Source of the DNA: Mesorhizobium wenxiniae
Lineage (GTDB): Bacteria; Pseudomonadota; Alphaproteobacteria; Rhizobiales; Rhizobiaceae
Length of the DNA: 64,000 bases
NCBI RefSeq assembly: GCF_002284535.1
Contig: NZ_NPKH01000014.1
Coordinates: forward strand, 1-64,000
Direction: 5' to 3'
Made by a program: the position numbers and the translations under genes
Notes under the pieces: model-generated
Seen by the model: the letters and a program-made list of their open reading frames with translations, nothing else
Databases searched by the model: none
Told to the model about the DNA's origin: nothing
Shown here: in pieces, positions 1 through 9,164 of the stretch
Numbering within the stretch: the first letter of the stretch is position 1
How the letters are laid out: every line of letters starts with the position of its first letter

Positions 1-479
1 CGTTCGAGTGTCGCTCACGCGGCTCTCTTGAATTTCGCAGAGGGCAGATCTAGAAGCGAAGCGCTTCGTCGCCAGCGGCGCGCCGCCCTCGTTGGTGAGG
101 CGTATATAGTCGGCAGGCGTCCAAAGTGTCAACAACGATTTCGGTCTTTTTTGAATTTTTTGCGACGAAAGATTGCGGTGCCGATTTTCGCTAGCCGACT
201 TCCGCTGCGGCATGGGGATAACAAAGCCGACCACCACCAAGGAGCCCTATTGCCGCCGCATTGCGGTTTGACACCAAGGCCCAACGAAGCTGGCGCATGC
301 ACCACCGGCGCGGCGCCCTTATAAGCGACTGTAAGAGAGAGCCACTAAGAGAGAAGTATGACTGGGGATCTCGGCCGAAGCCAGGCGCTTCGTTGACTTC
401 GCCCGCCGTGACAGGCAAATGTCATGGCCACAACAAAAGCGACAAGCCGTCCCGCCCGGGGAAGAAGCAGCCTTTCTGG
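1..479. other. Intergenic region before the M23 peptidase
   Basis: No gene is recognised here. A perfect 12-bp palindrome CGAAGCGCTTCG lies at 57-68. The peptidase reading frame is open back to about 261, but that part translates to low-complexity basic sequence and is probably untranslated leader. Confidence 0.5.
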
Positions 480-2441
480 ATGCCAGATACGGAAAATGTC
501 ATAGCCGAACTCGGCAACGAGCCGCCGCTGATTGCGGACGGTCGCAGTGGCCCGCCCGACCGGCGCGAGGTTTCGGCGCGCTGGCTGTCGGGCACTTTTC
601 TGACTGGCGTGACGTCGAGCGTGCTGATGGGCGTGGCGCTGTTCGCAGCCCTCGACGGCCGTCAGCAATTGGCAACACCGCCCGAGATCGCGGAACTGAT
701 CAGCCTTGCAAGAGGCGACGATTCCGGCGAGATCGCCAAGACCACCAGGCTGGTGGCGCCGCGCCAGATCGCCAAGGCCAAGGACCGCCGGCGCATGGAA
801 GTGTCGATGGTGACCAAGGTCGGCGACCGCGATGTCATCCACACCATGCCTTTCGTGCAGATCAAGATGGCGCTTGCCGCCGGGCACACGACCAGCCGAG
901 CCTATCCGCCTTTCAACCCGATGCAGGTGTTTGGGGACGACCGCGACGGCAATGCCGGTCAGCCGGCGACCGCCGCCGCCGGCCAAATCTATGGCGCCAA
1001 GGTCGAAAGCGAGATGAGCCTGAAGACGGTCGATTTCCCGATCGAGAAGGCGGCCTTCGACGAAAAGAGTGACTTGTCCGCCGACGAGGTGGAAAAGGTG
1101 GTGCGCCAGGCCGGCACGGGCCTGAGCGACGGCGCCGTGCAGGTCGCGTCGCTGCATTATGTCGACCCGCAGCGATTCGGCGATGCATTCGCCGAGAGCA
1201 TGGCCGGCTCCTACGACGTCAGGATCGTCCCGGAAAACGTCTCGGTGTCGCCGCGTGCTGCCCCCGATGATCAGGCGCCAGCCTTCGCCGAGGAGATCAT
1301 CCCCTTCACCAGGGACCGCAACATTGTCGAGGCATTTGCCGATTCGGGCTATACGGGCGAGGACGCCACCGGCATGGCCGAGGCGATCGCCAAATTGCTG
1401 AATGCGACAGCGCTCAAGGCGGGAACCGTGCTGCGCGTCGGCCTCGAGGTCCATGGCGACGCCGCCAAGGTCGTTCGCACCGGCATCTACGACAGGGCCC
1501 AGCATATCGTCACCATCGCGCTCGATGATCACGGCCAATATGTGCCGGCGCAGGAGCCGGAGCCCAATCCCGAATTGCTGACCGCGTTCGATGATTCGCC
1601 GCCGGTTGTCGTGCGCGGCAATCTGCCGAACGTCTATGACGGCATCTACCGCGCCGCCTATTCCTACGGCATGTCCAAGGCGATGACCAAGCGGCTGATC
1701 AAGCTCCTGGCGTCCGGTGTCGATTTCCAGTCGCGGCTCAATCCGTCGGACCGCATCGAGGTGCTGTTCTCGCAGCCGGATGGCGACGACCAGGCATCCG
1801 ACGAATCCGAGCTGCTCTATGTCTCGGCGACGTTCGGCGGCACGACGCGCAATTTCTATCGGTTTCAGATGCAGGACGGCAGTACCGACTATTTCGACGA
1901 GGACGGCCGCAGCGCCCAGCAATTCCTGCTGCGCAATCCCCTGCCCGCAGGAAAATTCCGCTCCGGCTTCGGTGCCCGCAGGCATCCGATCCTCGGCTAT
2001 GTGCGCATGCATACCGGCGTCGATTGGTCAGCCGCCATCGGCACGCCGATCATCGCTGCCGGCAACGGTGTCGTCGAGAAGGCCGGCTGGGCCGGCGGCT
2101 ATGGCAAACAGATCATCATCCGCCACGCCAATGGCTACGAGACCTCCTACAATCACCAGAGCGCATTTGCCAAAGGCATCGCGCCGGGCGTGCGCATCCG
2201 CCAAGGCCAGACCATCGGCTTTCTCGGCCAGACCGGCCTCGCCACCGGTCCGCATCTCCACTACGAGTTGATCGTCAACGGCACCAAGGTCGATCCGATG
2301 CGCGTTCGCCTGCCGGTCGGCAAGGTGCTGAAGGGCGACGACCTCGTCGCCTTCAAGCGCGAGCGCGGGCGCATCGATGATCTGCTCAATCAGGAAGACA
2401 GTGATTCGCTGAAGGTCGCGAGCGCCAAGATCGAAGGCTGA
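480..2441 (+). CDS. M23 family metallopeptidase (LytM-like), membrane anchored
   Basis: This 653-residue protein is a probable zinc endopeptidase (or activator) acting on peptidoglycan crosslinks in the periplasm. A cytoplasmic N-terminus of about 35 residues is followed by one hydrophobic segment (FLTGVTSSVLMGVALFAAL), a long extracytoplasmic middle region, and a C-terminal M23 domain at roughly residues 490-610. The zinc-ligand signatures are visible: RRHPILG, then HTGVDW, then GPHLHYEL. The ATG at 480 is chosen because it begins the recognisable protein just before the membrane segment; the frame is open upstream to 261, so an earlier start cannot be excluded. The gene stands alone and converges on the MFS transporter gene, whose end is 26 bp away. 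Confidence 0.85.
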   Translation: MPDTENVIAELGNEPPLIADGRSGPPDRREVSARWLSGTFLTGVTSSVLMGVALFAALDGRQQLATPPEIAELISLARGDDSGEIAKTTRLVAPRQIAKAKDRRRMEVSMVTKVGDRDVIHTMPFVQIKMALAAGHTTSRAYPPFNPMQVFGDDRDGNAGQPATAAAGQIYGAKVESEMSLKTVDFPIEKAAFDEKSDLSADEVEKVVRQAGTGLSDGAVQVASLHYVDPQRFGDAFAESMAGSYDVRIVPENVSVSPRAAPDDQAPAFAEEIIPFTRDRNIVEAFADSGYTGEDATGMAEAIAKLLNATALKAGTVLRVGLEVHGDAAKVVRTGIYDRAQHIVTIALDDHGQYVPAQEPEPNPELLTAFDDSPPVVVRGNLPNVYDGIYRAAYSYGMSKAMTKRLIKLLASGVDFQSRLNPSDRIEVLFSQPDGDDQASDESELLYVSATFGGTTRNFYRFQMQDGSTDYFDEDGRSAQQFLLRNPLPAGKFRSGFGARRHPILGYVRMHTGVDWSAAIGTPIIAAGNGVVEKAGWAGGYGKQIIIRHANGYETSYNHQSAFAKGIAPGVRIRQGQTIGFLGQTGLATGPHLHYELIVNGTKVDPMRVRLPVGKVLKGDDLVAFKRERGRIDDLLNQEDSDSLKVASAKIEG

Positions 2442-2467
2442 GCTGACCTTGCAGCCTTCCGGGCTCC

Positions 2468-4033
2468 TCAGCTCTGCGGAGTCTCAGATACACGCGACCA
2501 TGGCAGTCGTTCGCCGGAGACGGTCGTCCACGCCACGATCGCCGACAGCAGGCAAAGCAGCGCGGTCGCCAAGGCGACGGCTGCGAAAGCTGCATCGCTG
2601 GCGGCAAGCCTTACTGCATCGAGATCCGGTGCCAGGCCCGCCGGCGCCGGTTCGCCGAAACCCGGAACGCCGGATGCGGCACCGCTATTCAGCACTGCCG
2701 CATAGACCCAGGCCGCCAGTGACCCCATCGCCGCCACCGCGATCAGGCCGCCAATGCGCGAGACGGCATTGTTGATTCCCGAAGCAGCACCCGTATCCTT
2801 GTCCTCGACTCCCGTCATCACCGCCGTCGACAGCGGCGACACGACCAGCGCCATGCCGAGCCCCATCAGCGCCATCAGCGGAAACACTCCCCACCAGAAA
2901 CCGTGGATGCCGGCATAGGCCAGCAAGGCAAGCCCGGCAAAGGCGACAGCGACGACCAGACTGCCGCTGGCGATCGGAAAACGCGGGCCGATCCGGTCGG
3001 ACCACTGGCCGACCGGCCCCGACAACAGCGCGATCAAGACCGACAGCGGCAGGAAGATGAAGCCGACCTCAGCCGCGCTCAGGCCCCATCCGGCGATGAG
3101 CAGCATCGGCAGATAGAACAGGTTGGCCGACAGTGCGAAATAGAGGAAGAAGGTCGCCACATTGGCGCCGGCGAAGGCGCCGACCCGAAACAGCGAGAGA
3201 TCGATCATCGGTTCGCGCTGCCGGCGCTCGAAGACAATGAACATGATGAGCAGCAGCGCGCCGGCGGCGATGCTCTGGCCGGACATTTGCCCCTCGCCCT
3301 CCGCGCTCATCGAGGTCAAGCCGTAGGCAAGCGCTCCGAACGCCAAGGTCGCGAGGGCAGCGCCGCCGAGATCGAGGCTGCGCTTTTCCGTCGGTGCGTC
3401 GGCCGGGACCTTGGCGAGCAGGAGGTAGATCGAGACAAGACCAAGCGGCAGATTGATCGCGAAGATCGCCCGCCAGATGCCGTCGCCGAAGGCCGACAAG
3501 ACAACGCCGCCCAGCACCGGGCCAAGCGCCGTCGTCAGCGCCGAGGCCGCCGCCCAGATGCCGATCGCCCTGCCGCGCTCCTTCTTCGGATAGGCCTTGG
3601 CGATAATGGCGAGGCTGCCCGGCACCATGATGGCAGCACCGATGCCCTGAATGGCGCGAAACGCAATGAGCACCGGCGGGTTCGGCGCCACCGCGCAGGC
3701 AAGCGAGGCGGCAATGAACAGCGCGATGCCTGCCACAAAAGCATGCCGCAGGCCAAAACGGTCGCCCGCGGCGCCGCCGACAAGTATGAGTGCCGAAAGC
3801 GTCAGCGCATAGGAGTTTGAAATCCACTGCGCCTCGGCGAAACTTGCGCCAAGATCGACGCGGATCGCCGGTGTGGCGATGGCCAGGATCGAACCGTCGA
3901 TGAAGCCGAGCGCCGAAGCCAGGATCGCCGCGATCAGCACGAAGCTGCGCCGCGATTGCGGGCAAAACGTATCGGCCGGCAGCGGCCTGATCAGGGGGAC
4001 GGCTTCGGCGCCGACTTCGCTTGGAGAGCGCAT
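2468..4033 (-). CDS. MFS transporter, DHA2 (EmrB/QacA-type) drug exporter
   Basis: This 521-residue polytopic inner-membrane protein has the length and roughly 14 hydrophobic segments expected of the DHA2 branch of the major facilitator superfamily, proton-driven exporters of drugs or other small molecules. The N-terminal half shows typical features: a first helix with GSILAIATPAI, the SNSYALTLSAL region, and a motif-A-like stretch GDRFGLRHAF in loop 2-3. No HlyD-type membrane-fusion partner is adjacent, so it may work alone across the inner membrane. The substrate cannot be told from sequence. It is convergent with the M23 peptidase gene. Confidence 0.88.
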   Translation of the reverse strand: MRSPSEVGAEAVPLIRPLPADTFCPQSRRSFVLIAAILASALGFIDGSILAIATPAIRVDLGASFAEAQWISNSYALTLSALILVGGAAGDRFGLRHAFVAGIALFIAASLACAVAPNPPVLIAFRAIQGIGAAIMVPGSLAIIAKAYPKKERGRAIGIWAAASALTTALGPVLGGVVLSAFGDGIWRAIFAINLPLGLVSIYLLLAKVPADAPTEKRSLDLGGAALATLAFGALAYGLTSMSAEGEGQMSGQSIAAGALLLIMFIVFERRQREPMIDLSLFRVGAFAGANVATFFLYFALSANLFYLPMLLIAGWGLSAAEVGFIFLPLSVLIALLSGPVGQWSDRIGPRFPIASGSLVVAVAFAGLALLAYAGIHGFWWGVFPLMALMGLGMALVVSPLSTAVMTGVEDKDTGAASGINNAVSRIGGLIAVAAMGSLAAWVYAAVLNSGAASGVPGFGEPAPAGLAPDLDAVRLAASDAAFAAVALATALLCLLSAIVAWTTVSGERLPWSRVSETPQS

Positions 4034-4184
4034 GAAGCCTGCTTAGCCCTCCTATGCGCTGGCAACAACCGGCCAGAGGACTGCTGTCGTTGAAACCAGA
4101 ACAGGATCGGCGTTTCGATGCCGTTGGACCGCGGCTCCTTCACTTGCGAAAATCGGCTGATAATGCACGTCGCCAAAAAGCCTG

Positions 4185-4207
4185 CCCCCCGAGCCGACCC
4201 GGGGGGG
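4185..4207. terminator. GC-only hairpin between LD-transpeptidase and MFS genes
   Basis: CCCCCCG (4185-4191) can pair with CGGGGGG (4200-4206) over an 8-base loop, just downstream of the L,D-transpeptidase stop on the minus strand. There is no clear T-tract, so this is a possible terminator or only a stable hairpin. Confidence 0.4.
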
Positions 4208-4230
4208 TGCAGTGATTTGCGATAAGGCGG

Positions 4231-5697
4231 TCAGTCGATGAATTCCACCGTGACGCCCGGCGACACGATTTTTGCCAGTTCGCGCGCGTCCCAATTGGTG
4301 AGCCGCACGCAGCCATGGCTTTCGGTTTTGCCGATCTTGGAGGGGTCAGGCGTGCCGTGAATGCCGTAGGTCGGCTTGTCCAGTGCAATCCAGACCGAGC
4401 CGACGGGGCCGTTCGGACCCGGCGGGATGGTCAGGATCTTGTTGTTTTCGCCCTGCTTGAAATTGATGTTCGGATTGTAGGTGTAGTTCGGATCTAACGC
4501 GACCCGCGACACCGCATGAGTGCCGGTGGGCGAAGGCGTGTCCGCCGAGCCGATGGTGGCTGGATAGGCCGCGATTAGCTTGCCCGACGCGCCATAGGCG
4601 CGGACCTGCTTCTTGCCCTTGTCGGCGATGATGCGAGCCACCGGCTCCGCCACCAGCCTGCCGAAATTGGCGACCTTGATGATCGTGCCTGGACGATTGA
4701 AATTGGCTTCCGGATTGAGCGCCTTCAAATAGTTCTCGTCCATATGGAACCGCTCGGCCAGCGCTTCGGTGACGGAGGTGTAACTCAGCCGGTCGAGCTG
4801 CGCCTTCTGGCCGTAGTCTTCCGGCACCGAGGCGACATAGGGGCCGGCCGCATCCTCGGGCGTGATGCTGTAGGAGGCGAAGGCATCGCCGCCGGACTGC
4901 TCAAGGGCTGCCTGGATGCCAACCACATCGGTCGACCGCAAATTGCTGCCGGTGATCTCGTTGTAGGCGGCGAGTGCCTTGTCGACATTCGAGCCGAAGC
5001 GCCCGTCGACGACGCCGGGCGAAGCGCCGGCGCGGTCGAGCAGCACTTGCAACGCAGCAACATCCTGTCGTGCACCGAGTGAAAGCGACGGATCGGCGAC
5101 AGTCTTGCCGCCGATCTTTGGCGGCAATGCCGCCTGGTCGCCCGGGGCCGTCGGCTCGGCCGGTTCGATCGAAGCCTCGTCGAGCGGCTGACGCTTGACG
5201 GTGCGCGGCTTTATCGGATGCGGCGCGTCCGGATAATCGTTGCCATAGCTGCCGTCATCGCGCGGCGCTTCGGGAAAAGTTTCCACCCAATTGTCGCTGT
5301 AGGGATCGTATTCGTCGACCGGTGGCACAACGATCAGGCCTTCCTCTTCCAATTGCCTGCGGCGCAAGCGCGCCGTGTCTTCCGGGTCGTCGAGATAATA
5401 ACGGTCGTCCTCGACCGGTCCGAGATTGCGCAGGCGCTCGCGGCGGAGCGCGCGGCGGTCGAACCTGGTCTGCGGCGGCTGGATGGCGAGGACCTGGCCG
5501 GTTTCCGCATCGACGATGACACGGTTCCCCCTGGCGTCGTAATAGACGTCGAAATCGCCGTTCTGGGCGACCAGCACACCACCGGCATTGGCCGCACGGG
5601 CAGATCGCGGCGCGATGTCCTCCGTCGGTGCGGCCATCGCGCTCGAAGAAAGCAGCCCGGCGGCGAGCGCCGAAAGGGTGAAGATCGTGCGGAACAT
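4231..5697 (-). CDS. L,D-transpeptidase (YkuD) with peptidoglycan-binding domain
   Basis: This 488-residue exported protein should form 3-3 peptidoglycan crosslinks or attach proteins to peptidoglycan. It begins with a signal peptide (MFRTIFTLSALAAGLLSSSAMA). An acidic, Pro/Arg-rich low-complexity stretch follows, then a peptidoglycan-binding type-1 module near residues 210-270 (ALQVLLDRAG...VDGRFGSNVDKALAAY), and a C-terminal YkuD domain with the catalytic signature TESHGCVRLTN preceded by YGIHGTPDP. The ATG at 5697 is preferred to the upstream in-frame start at 5778 because it yields the signal peptide. A palindromic repeat element lies 50 bp upstream of the start. The C-terminus ends only 53 residues past the motif, as is usual for the family. 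Confidence 0.92.
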   Translation of the reverse strand: MFRTIFTLSALAAGLLSSSAMAAPTEDIAPRSARAANAGGVLVAQNGDFDVYYDARGNRVIVDAETGQVLAIQPPQTRFDRRALRRERLRNLGPVEDDRYYLDDPEDTARLRRRQLEEEGLIVVPPVDEYDPYSDNWVETFPEAPRDDGSYGNDYPDAPHPIKPRTVKRQPLDEASIEPAEPTAPGDQAALPPKIGGKTVADPSLSLGARQDVAALQVLLDRAGASPGVVDGRFGSNVDKALAAYNEITGSNLRSTDVVGIQAALEQSGGDAFASYSITPEDAAGPYVASVPEDYGQKAQLDRLSYTSVTEALAERFHMDENYLKALNPEANFNRPGTIIKVANFGRLVAEPVARIIADKGKKQVRAYGASGKLIAAYPATIGSADTPSPTGTHAVSRVALDPNYTYNPNINFKQGENNKILTIPPGPNGPVGSVWIALDKPTYGIHGTPDPSKIGKTESHGCVRLTNWDARELAKIVSPGVTVEFID

Positions 5698-5746
5698 GTT
5701 GGCCAAATTCTCCGGTCCGTAATTGCCGCCGCCCGGCGTTGTCTCT

Positions 5747-5850
5747 TTAGAGCGCCGCGCGTCCCTTCGGACGCGCAAGGACGCTCTAATTGTTAAAATC
5801 TTCGCACCAAGCTTTCCGAAAATCGAATTCGATGTTCGGGCCTATGCGGC
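5747..5850. repeat. Palindromic intergenic repeat, copy 1
   Basis: An outer inverted repeat TTAGAGCG...CGCTCTAA encloses an inner one, GCGCGTCC...GGACGCGC. A 60-base tail follows containing GCTTTCCGAAAATCGA and TCGGGCC-ATGC-like blocks. The same arrangement recurs at 14744-14845. The element lies 50 bp upstream of the L,D-transpeptidase start and may carry its promoter. Confidence 0.7.
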
Positions 5851-5948
5851 AGGCGAACCCCTTCGCCAGCAAATCAGTTGCCGACCATAAGGTTCCAACA
5901 TGAACCGGGCATGAAGATGGCGGATTTCTGGCGATGAGAGCAACATAG

Positions 5949-6314
5949 CTAGCTGGCGGCGAGTCCCAATTCCTTGCGCGCCTGCTTCGTCAGCTTGAGT
6001 GCGACAAGGCGATGGCTTTCGCGCAGATAGTCCTTCAGCGCGTCATCATCCATGCTTTGGCTTGTCTGGCGCTGGATCCATTTCATGCCGCGTGACGCAA
6101 GATAGGGCGCGGGCCGAAGGCCCGGCTGTTCCTTCAAGATGTCATAAGCGGTGTCGGAGCATTTGAAGGTGACGAACGGCTCCTTGCCCTCACTCCAACC
6201 GCCTATCGCAAAGACCTTGGCTCCGACCTTCCAGACATGGGCGCCGCCCCACTGGACGACATGGCTCGTCGACGGCAGCGAGGCGCAGAAGCTGTTGTAG
6301 TCATCCAGCGTCAT
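5949..6314 (-). CDS. MmcQ/YjbR family protein
   Basis: The 121 residues match the small MmcQ/YjbR family (CyaY-like fold, often called DNA-binding though the function is unsettled). Recognisable features are the N-terminal LDDYNSFCASLPSTS with the following WGGAHVWKVGAKVFAIGG, and the central FVTFKCSDTAYDILKEQPG, GLRPAPYLASRGMKWI signature. The length is typical. It lies 19 bp downstream of clpB on the same strand and could be cotranscribed with it. No catalytic role is claimed. Confidence 0.85.
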   Translation of the reverse strand: MTLDDYNSFCASLPSTSHVVQWGGAHVWKVGAKVFAIGGWSEGKEPFVTFKCSDTAYDILKEQPGLRPAPYLASRGMKWIQRQTSQSMDDDALKDYLRESHRLVALKLTKQARKELGLAAS

Positions 6315-6333
6315 CTGCGCCCCCGGCCTCGAA

Positions 6334-8940
6334 TCAGGCCGCCGCCTCGGTCGCCACGACCGTCGGCTTCGAGCGGAAGTTCAACCGGTCGGAACCTGCG
6401 GTGACCTTGACGGTCGAACTGTCGAGGATGTCGCCGAGCAGTATCTTCTCCGCCAGCGGGTCCTGCAGTTCCTTTTGCATCACCCGCTTCAGCGGCCGCG
6501 CGCCATAGGCCGGATCGTAGCCCTTGGCCGCCAGCCAGTCGATCGCCTCCTGGTCCAGCGAAAGCGTGATCTTGCGATCGACGAGCAGGTTTTCCAGTCG
6601 CTTGAGTTGGATCTCGACGATGCGGCCCATATCCTGCCGACGCAGCCGGTGGAACAGGATCACTTCATCGACGCGGTTAAGGAACTCCGGCCGGAACGAT
6701 ACCCGCACCACGCTCATCACCTCGTCACGTACGGCATCGACGTCCTGATTCTCGTTGAGATTGACCAGGTATTCGGCGCCGAGGTTCGACGTCATGATAA
6801 TCAGCGTGTTGCGGAAATCGACCGTGCGGCCCTGCCCGTCGGTCAGGCGGCCGTCGTCGAGCACCTGCAGCAGCACGTTGAACACGTCCGGATGCGCCTT
6901 CTCGATCTCGTCGAACAGCACGACCTGGTAGGGCCGGCGCCGCACCGCTTCGGTCAGTGCCCCGCCTTCCTCATAGCCGACATAGCCGGGAGGCGCGCCG
7001 ATCAGCCGGGCGACCGAGTGTTTCTCCATGAATTCCGACATATCGATGCGCACCATGGCGCTCTCGTCGTCGAACAGGAAGCTGGCGAGCGCCTTGGTCA
7101 GCTCGGTCTTGCCAACGCCCGTCGGTCCGAGGAACATGAACGAGCCGATCGGCCGGTTCGGATCCTGCAGGCCGGCGCGGGCACGGCGAACGGCTTTCGA
7201 CACGGCCTGCACCGCCTCGCCCTGGCCGACGACGCGCTTGCCGATCTCGTCTTCCATGCGCAGCAGCTTGTCCCGCTCGCCTTGCAGCATCTTGTCGACC
7301 GGAATGCCGGTCCAGCGCGATACGATATGGGCGACGTGGTCGGGGGTGACCACCTCTTCGACCATGCCGACCTTGCCGTCTTGCGCCTCGGCCTGCGTCA
7401 GCTTTTTTTCGAGTTCCGGAATCTTGCCATAGGCAAGCTCGCCGGCGCGCTGGAATTCACCCTTGCGCTGGGCAATGGCGAGCTCGTTTCGCGCCTCGTC
7501 GAGCTGTTTCTTCAGGTCGGCCGCGAGCCCGAGCTTCTGCTTCTCGGCCTGCCACTTCGAGGTCAGTTCGGTCGATTCTTCTTCCAGAGCGGAAAGATCC
7601 TTTTCGAGGCGGGCGAGCCGGTCCTTTGACGCGTCGTCCTTCTCGACCTTCAGCGCCTCACGCTCGATCTTGAGCTGCATGATGCGGCGGTCGATCTCGT
7701 CTAGCGCTTCGGGCTTCGAATCGACCTGCATCCGGAGCCGCGACGCGGCCTCGTCGACAAGATCGATGGCCTTGTCCGGCAGGAACCGGTCGGCGATATA
7801 GCGGTTGGACAGCGACGCCGCAGCGACCAGCGCCGAATCCGAGATGCGCACCTTGTGGTGCTGCTCGTATTTTTCCTTCAGGCCGCGCAGAATGGAGACG
7901 GTGTCTTCGACGGTCGGTTCATTGACGAAGACCGGCTGGAAGCGGCGGGCAAGGGCGGCGTCCTTCTCGACATGCTTCCGGTATTCGTCGAGCGTCGTCG
8001 CGCCCACACAGTGGAGTTCGCCGCGTGCCAGCGCCGGCTTCAACAGATTCGACGCATCCATGGCGCCATCCGCCTTGCCGGCGCCGACCAGCGTGTGCAT
8101 CTCATCGATGAACAGGATGATGCCGCCAGCGGCAGCGGTAACTTCCGAAAGGACCGCCTTCAGCCGCTCTTCGAATTCGCCGCGGTATTTGGCACCGGCG
8201 ATCAGCGACCCCATGTCGAGCGCCATCAACTGCTTGTCCTTGAGCGATTCCGGCACGTCGCCGTTGACGATGCGCAACGCCAGCCCTTCGGCGATCGCCG
8301 TCTTGCCGACGCCGGGTTCACCGATGAGCACCGGATTGTTCTTGGTGCGGCGCGACAGCACCTGGATGGTGCGACGGATCTCGTCGTCGCGGCCGATGAC
8401 CGGGTCGAGCTTGCCGGCGCGGCCGTCGGCGGTCAGGTCGCGCGCGTACTTCTTCAGCGCATCATAGCCCTGCTCGGCGCTCGCCGAATCGGCGGTGCGA
8501 CCCTTGCGGACGTCGTTGATCACCTGGTTCAGCGCCTGTGGCGTCACGCCGGCCTTGGTGAGGATGTCGGCAGTCTTGGCGGATTTCTCGACCGCCAGCG
8601 CAGTCAGCAGCCTCTCGACCGTAACGAAACTGTCGCCGGCCTTCTTGGCCAGTTCCTCGGCGGTCGAGAACACCTTGGCCAGCGGCTGCGCCAGATAGAG
8701 CTGGCCGTTGCCGCCTTCCACCTTGGGCATTGCCTCAAGTGCCGTCTCGACGCCAAGCTTGACGTCGCGGACGCTGCCGCCGGCGCGCTCGATCAACGAC
8801 GCGGCCAAGCCCTCGTCGTCGTCGACGAGCACTTTCAATATATGTTCGGGAGTGAATTGCTGGTGGTTGCGCGAGAGCGCCAAGGTCTGCGCGGACTGGA
8901 TGAAGCCGCGCACGCGCTCGGAATATTTTTCAAGGTTCAT
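6334..8940 (-). CDS. clpB: ATP-dependent chaperone ClpB
   Basis: This 868-residue Hsp100 disaggregase works with DnaK/DnaJ to resolubilise heat-damaged proteins in the cytoplasm. The N-terminal Clp-N repeat domain spans about residues 1-150. The first AAA+ module has Walker [14 protein letters not shown] near residue 207 and Walker [16 protein letters not shown] Glu/Lys/Leu-rich coiled-coil middle domain, diagnostic for ClpB over ClpA/ClpC, covers about 410-530. The second AAA+ module has Walker [15 protein letters not shown] near residue 608, and the ClpB C-domain follows. Full length. A strong sigma-32-type promoter lies about 95 bp upstream, fitting heat-shock control. Confidence 0.98.
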   Translation of the reverse strand: MNLEKYSERVRGFIQSAQTLALSRNHQQFTPEHILKVLVDDDEGLAASLIERAGGSVRDVKLGVETALEAMPKVEGGNGQLYLAQPLAKVFSTAEELAKKAGDSFVTVERLLTALAVEKSAKTADILTKAGVTPQALNQVINDVRKGRTADSASAEQGYDALKKYARDLTADGRAGKLDPVIGRDDEIRRTIQVLSRRTKNNPVLIGEPGVGKTAIAEGLALRIVNGDVPESLKDKQLMALDMGSLIAGAKYRGEFEERLKAVLSEVTAAAGGIILFIDEMHTLVGAGKADGAMDASNLLKPALARGELHCVGATTLDEYRKHVEKDAALARRFQPVFVNEPTVEDTVSILRGLKEKYEQHHKVRISDSALVAAASLSNRYIADRFLPDKAIDLVDEAASRLRMQVDSKPEALDEIDRRIMQLKIEREALKVEKDDASKDRLARLEKDLSALEEESTELTSKWQAEKQKLGLAADLKKQLDEARNELAIAQRKGEFQRAGELAYGKIPELEKKLTQAEAQDGKVGMVEEVVTPDHVAHIVSRWTGIPVDKMLQGERDKLLRMEDEIGKRVVGQGEAVQAVSKAVRRARAGLQDPNRPIGSFMFLGPTGVGKTELTKALASFLFDDESAMVRIDMSEFMEKHSVARLIGAPPGYVGYEEGGALTEAVRRRPYQVVLFDEIEKAHPDVFNVLLQVLDDGRLTDGQGRTVDFRNTLIIMTSNLGAEYLVNLNENQDVDAVRDEVMSVVRVSFRPEFLNRVDEVILFHRLRRQDMGRIVEIQLKRLENLLVDRKITLSLDQEAIDWLAAKGYDPAYGARPLKRVMQKELQDPLAEKILLGDILDSSTVKVTAGSDRLNFRSKPTVVATEAAA

Positions 8941-9033
8941 CTCTGTCTCCTTCCGTCACCGGCCCGCTTTGCGGCACCGGATCAGATTGCGGTGACGGAC
9001 CCGCCCGTTCGAGCCGGGTCCTGTTCACGCGAG

Positions 9034-9062
9034 ATATGGGGCGCAAGCCACGGACCCTCAAG
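9034..9062 (-). promoter_or_regulatory. Sigma-32 (RpoH)-type promoter of clpB
   Basis: Read on the minus strand, CTTGAG (9062-9057), a 15-base spacer and CCCCATAT (9041-9034) form a close match to the heat-shock promoter consensus (CTTGAA, spacer, CCCCATNT). The -10 element lies 93 bases upstream of the clpB start codon. That heat-shock sigma factors drive clpB is established; this instance is inferred from motif match. Confidence 0.75.
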
Positions 9063-9104
9063 ACGTCCCAATAATGGTGAATGCATAATATTGCCCGGGT
9101 GCGC

Positions 9105-9137
9105 AAAACAAAAACGGCGGAGATTTCTCTCCGCCGT
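9105..9137 (-). terminator. Rho-independent terminator of the DUF4167 gene
   Basis: On the minus strand a perfect 10-bp stem (ACGGCGGAGA/TCTCCGCCGT, 4-base loop) is followed directly by a T-rich tract (plus-strand AAAACAAAAA). It lies 28 bases past the DUF4167 stop and insulates clpB from upstream transcription. Confidence 0.85.
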
Positions 9138-9164
9138 CCAAGAATGTCTGAAGGCCTTGCTCGA

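Noticed and set aside
345..2012. Long minus-strand ORF (555 codons) opposite the M23 peptidase
   Set aside because: Composition is His/Arg/Gly shadow-like with no domain; it mirrors a well-supported plus-strand gene in high-GC DNA.
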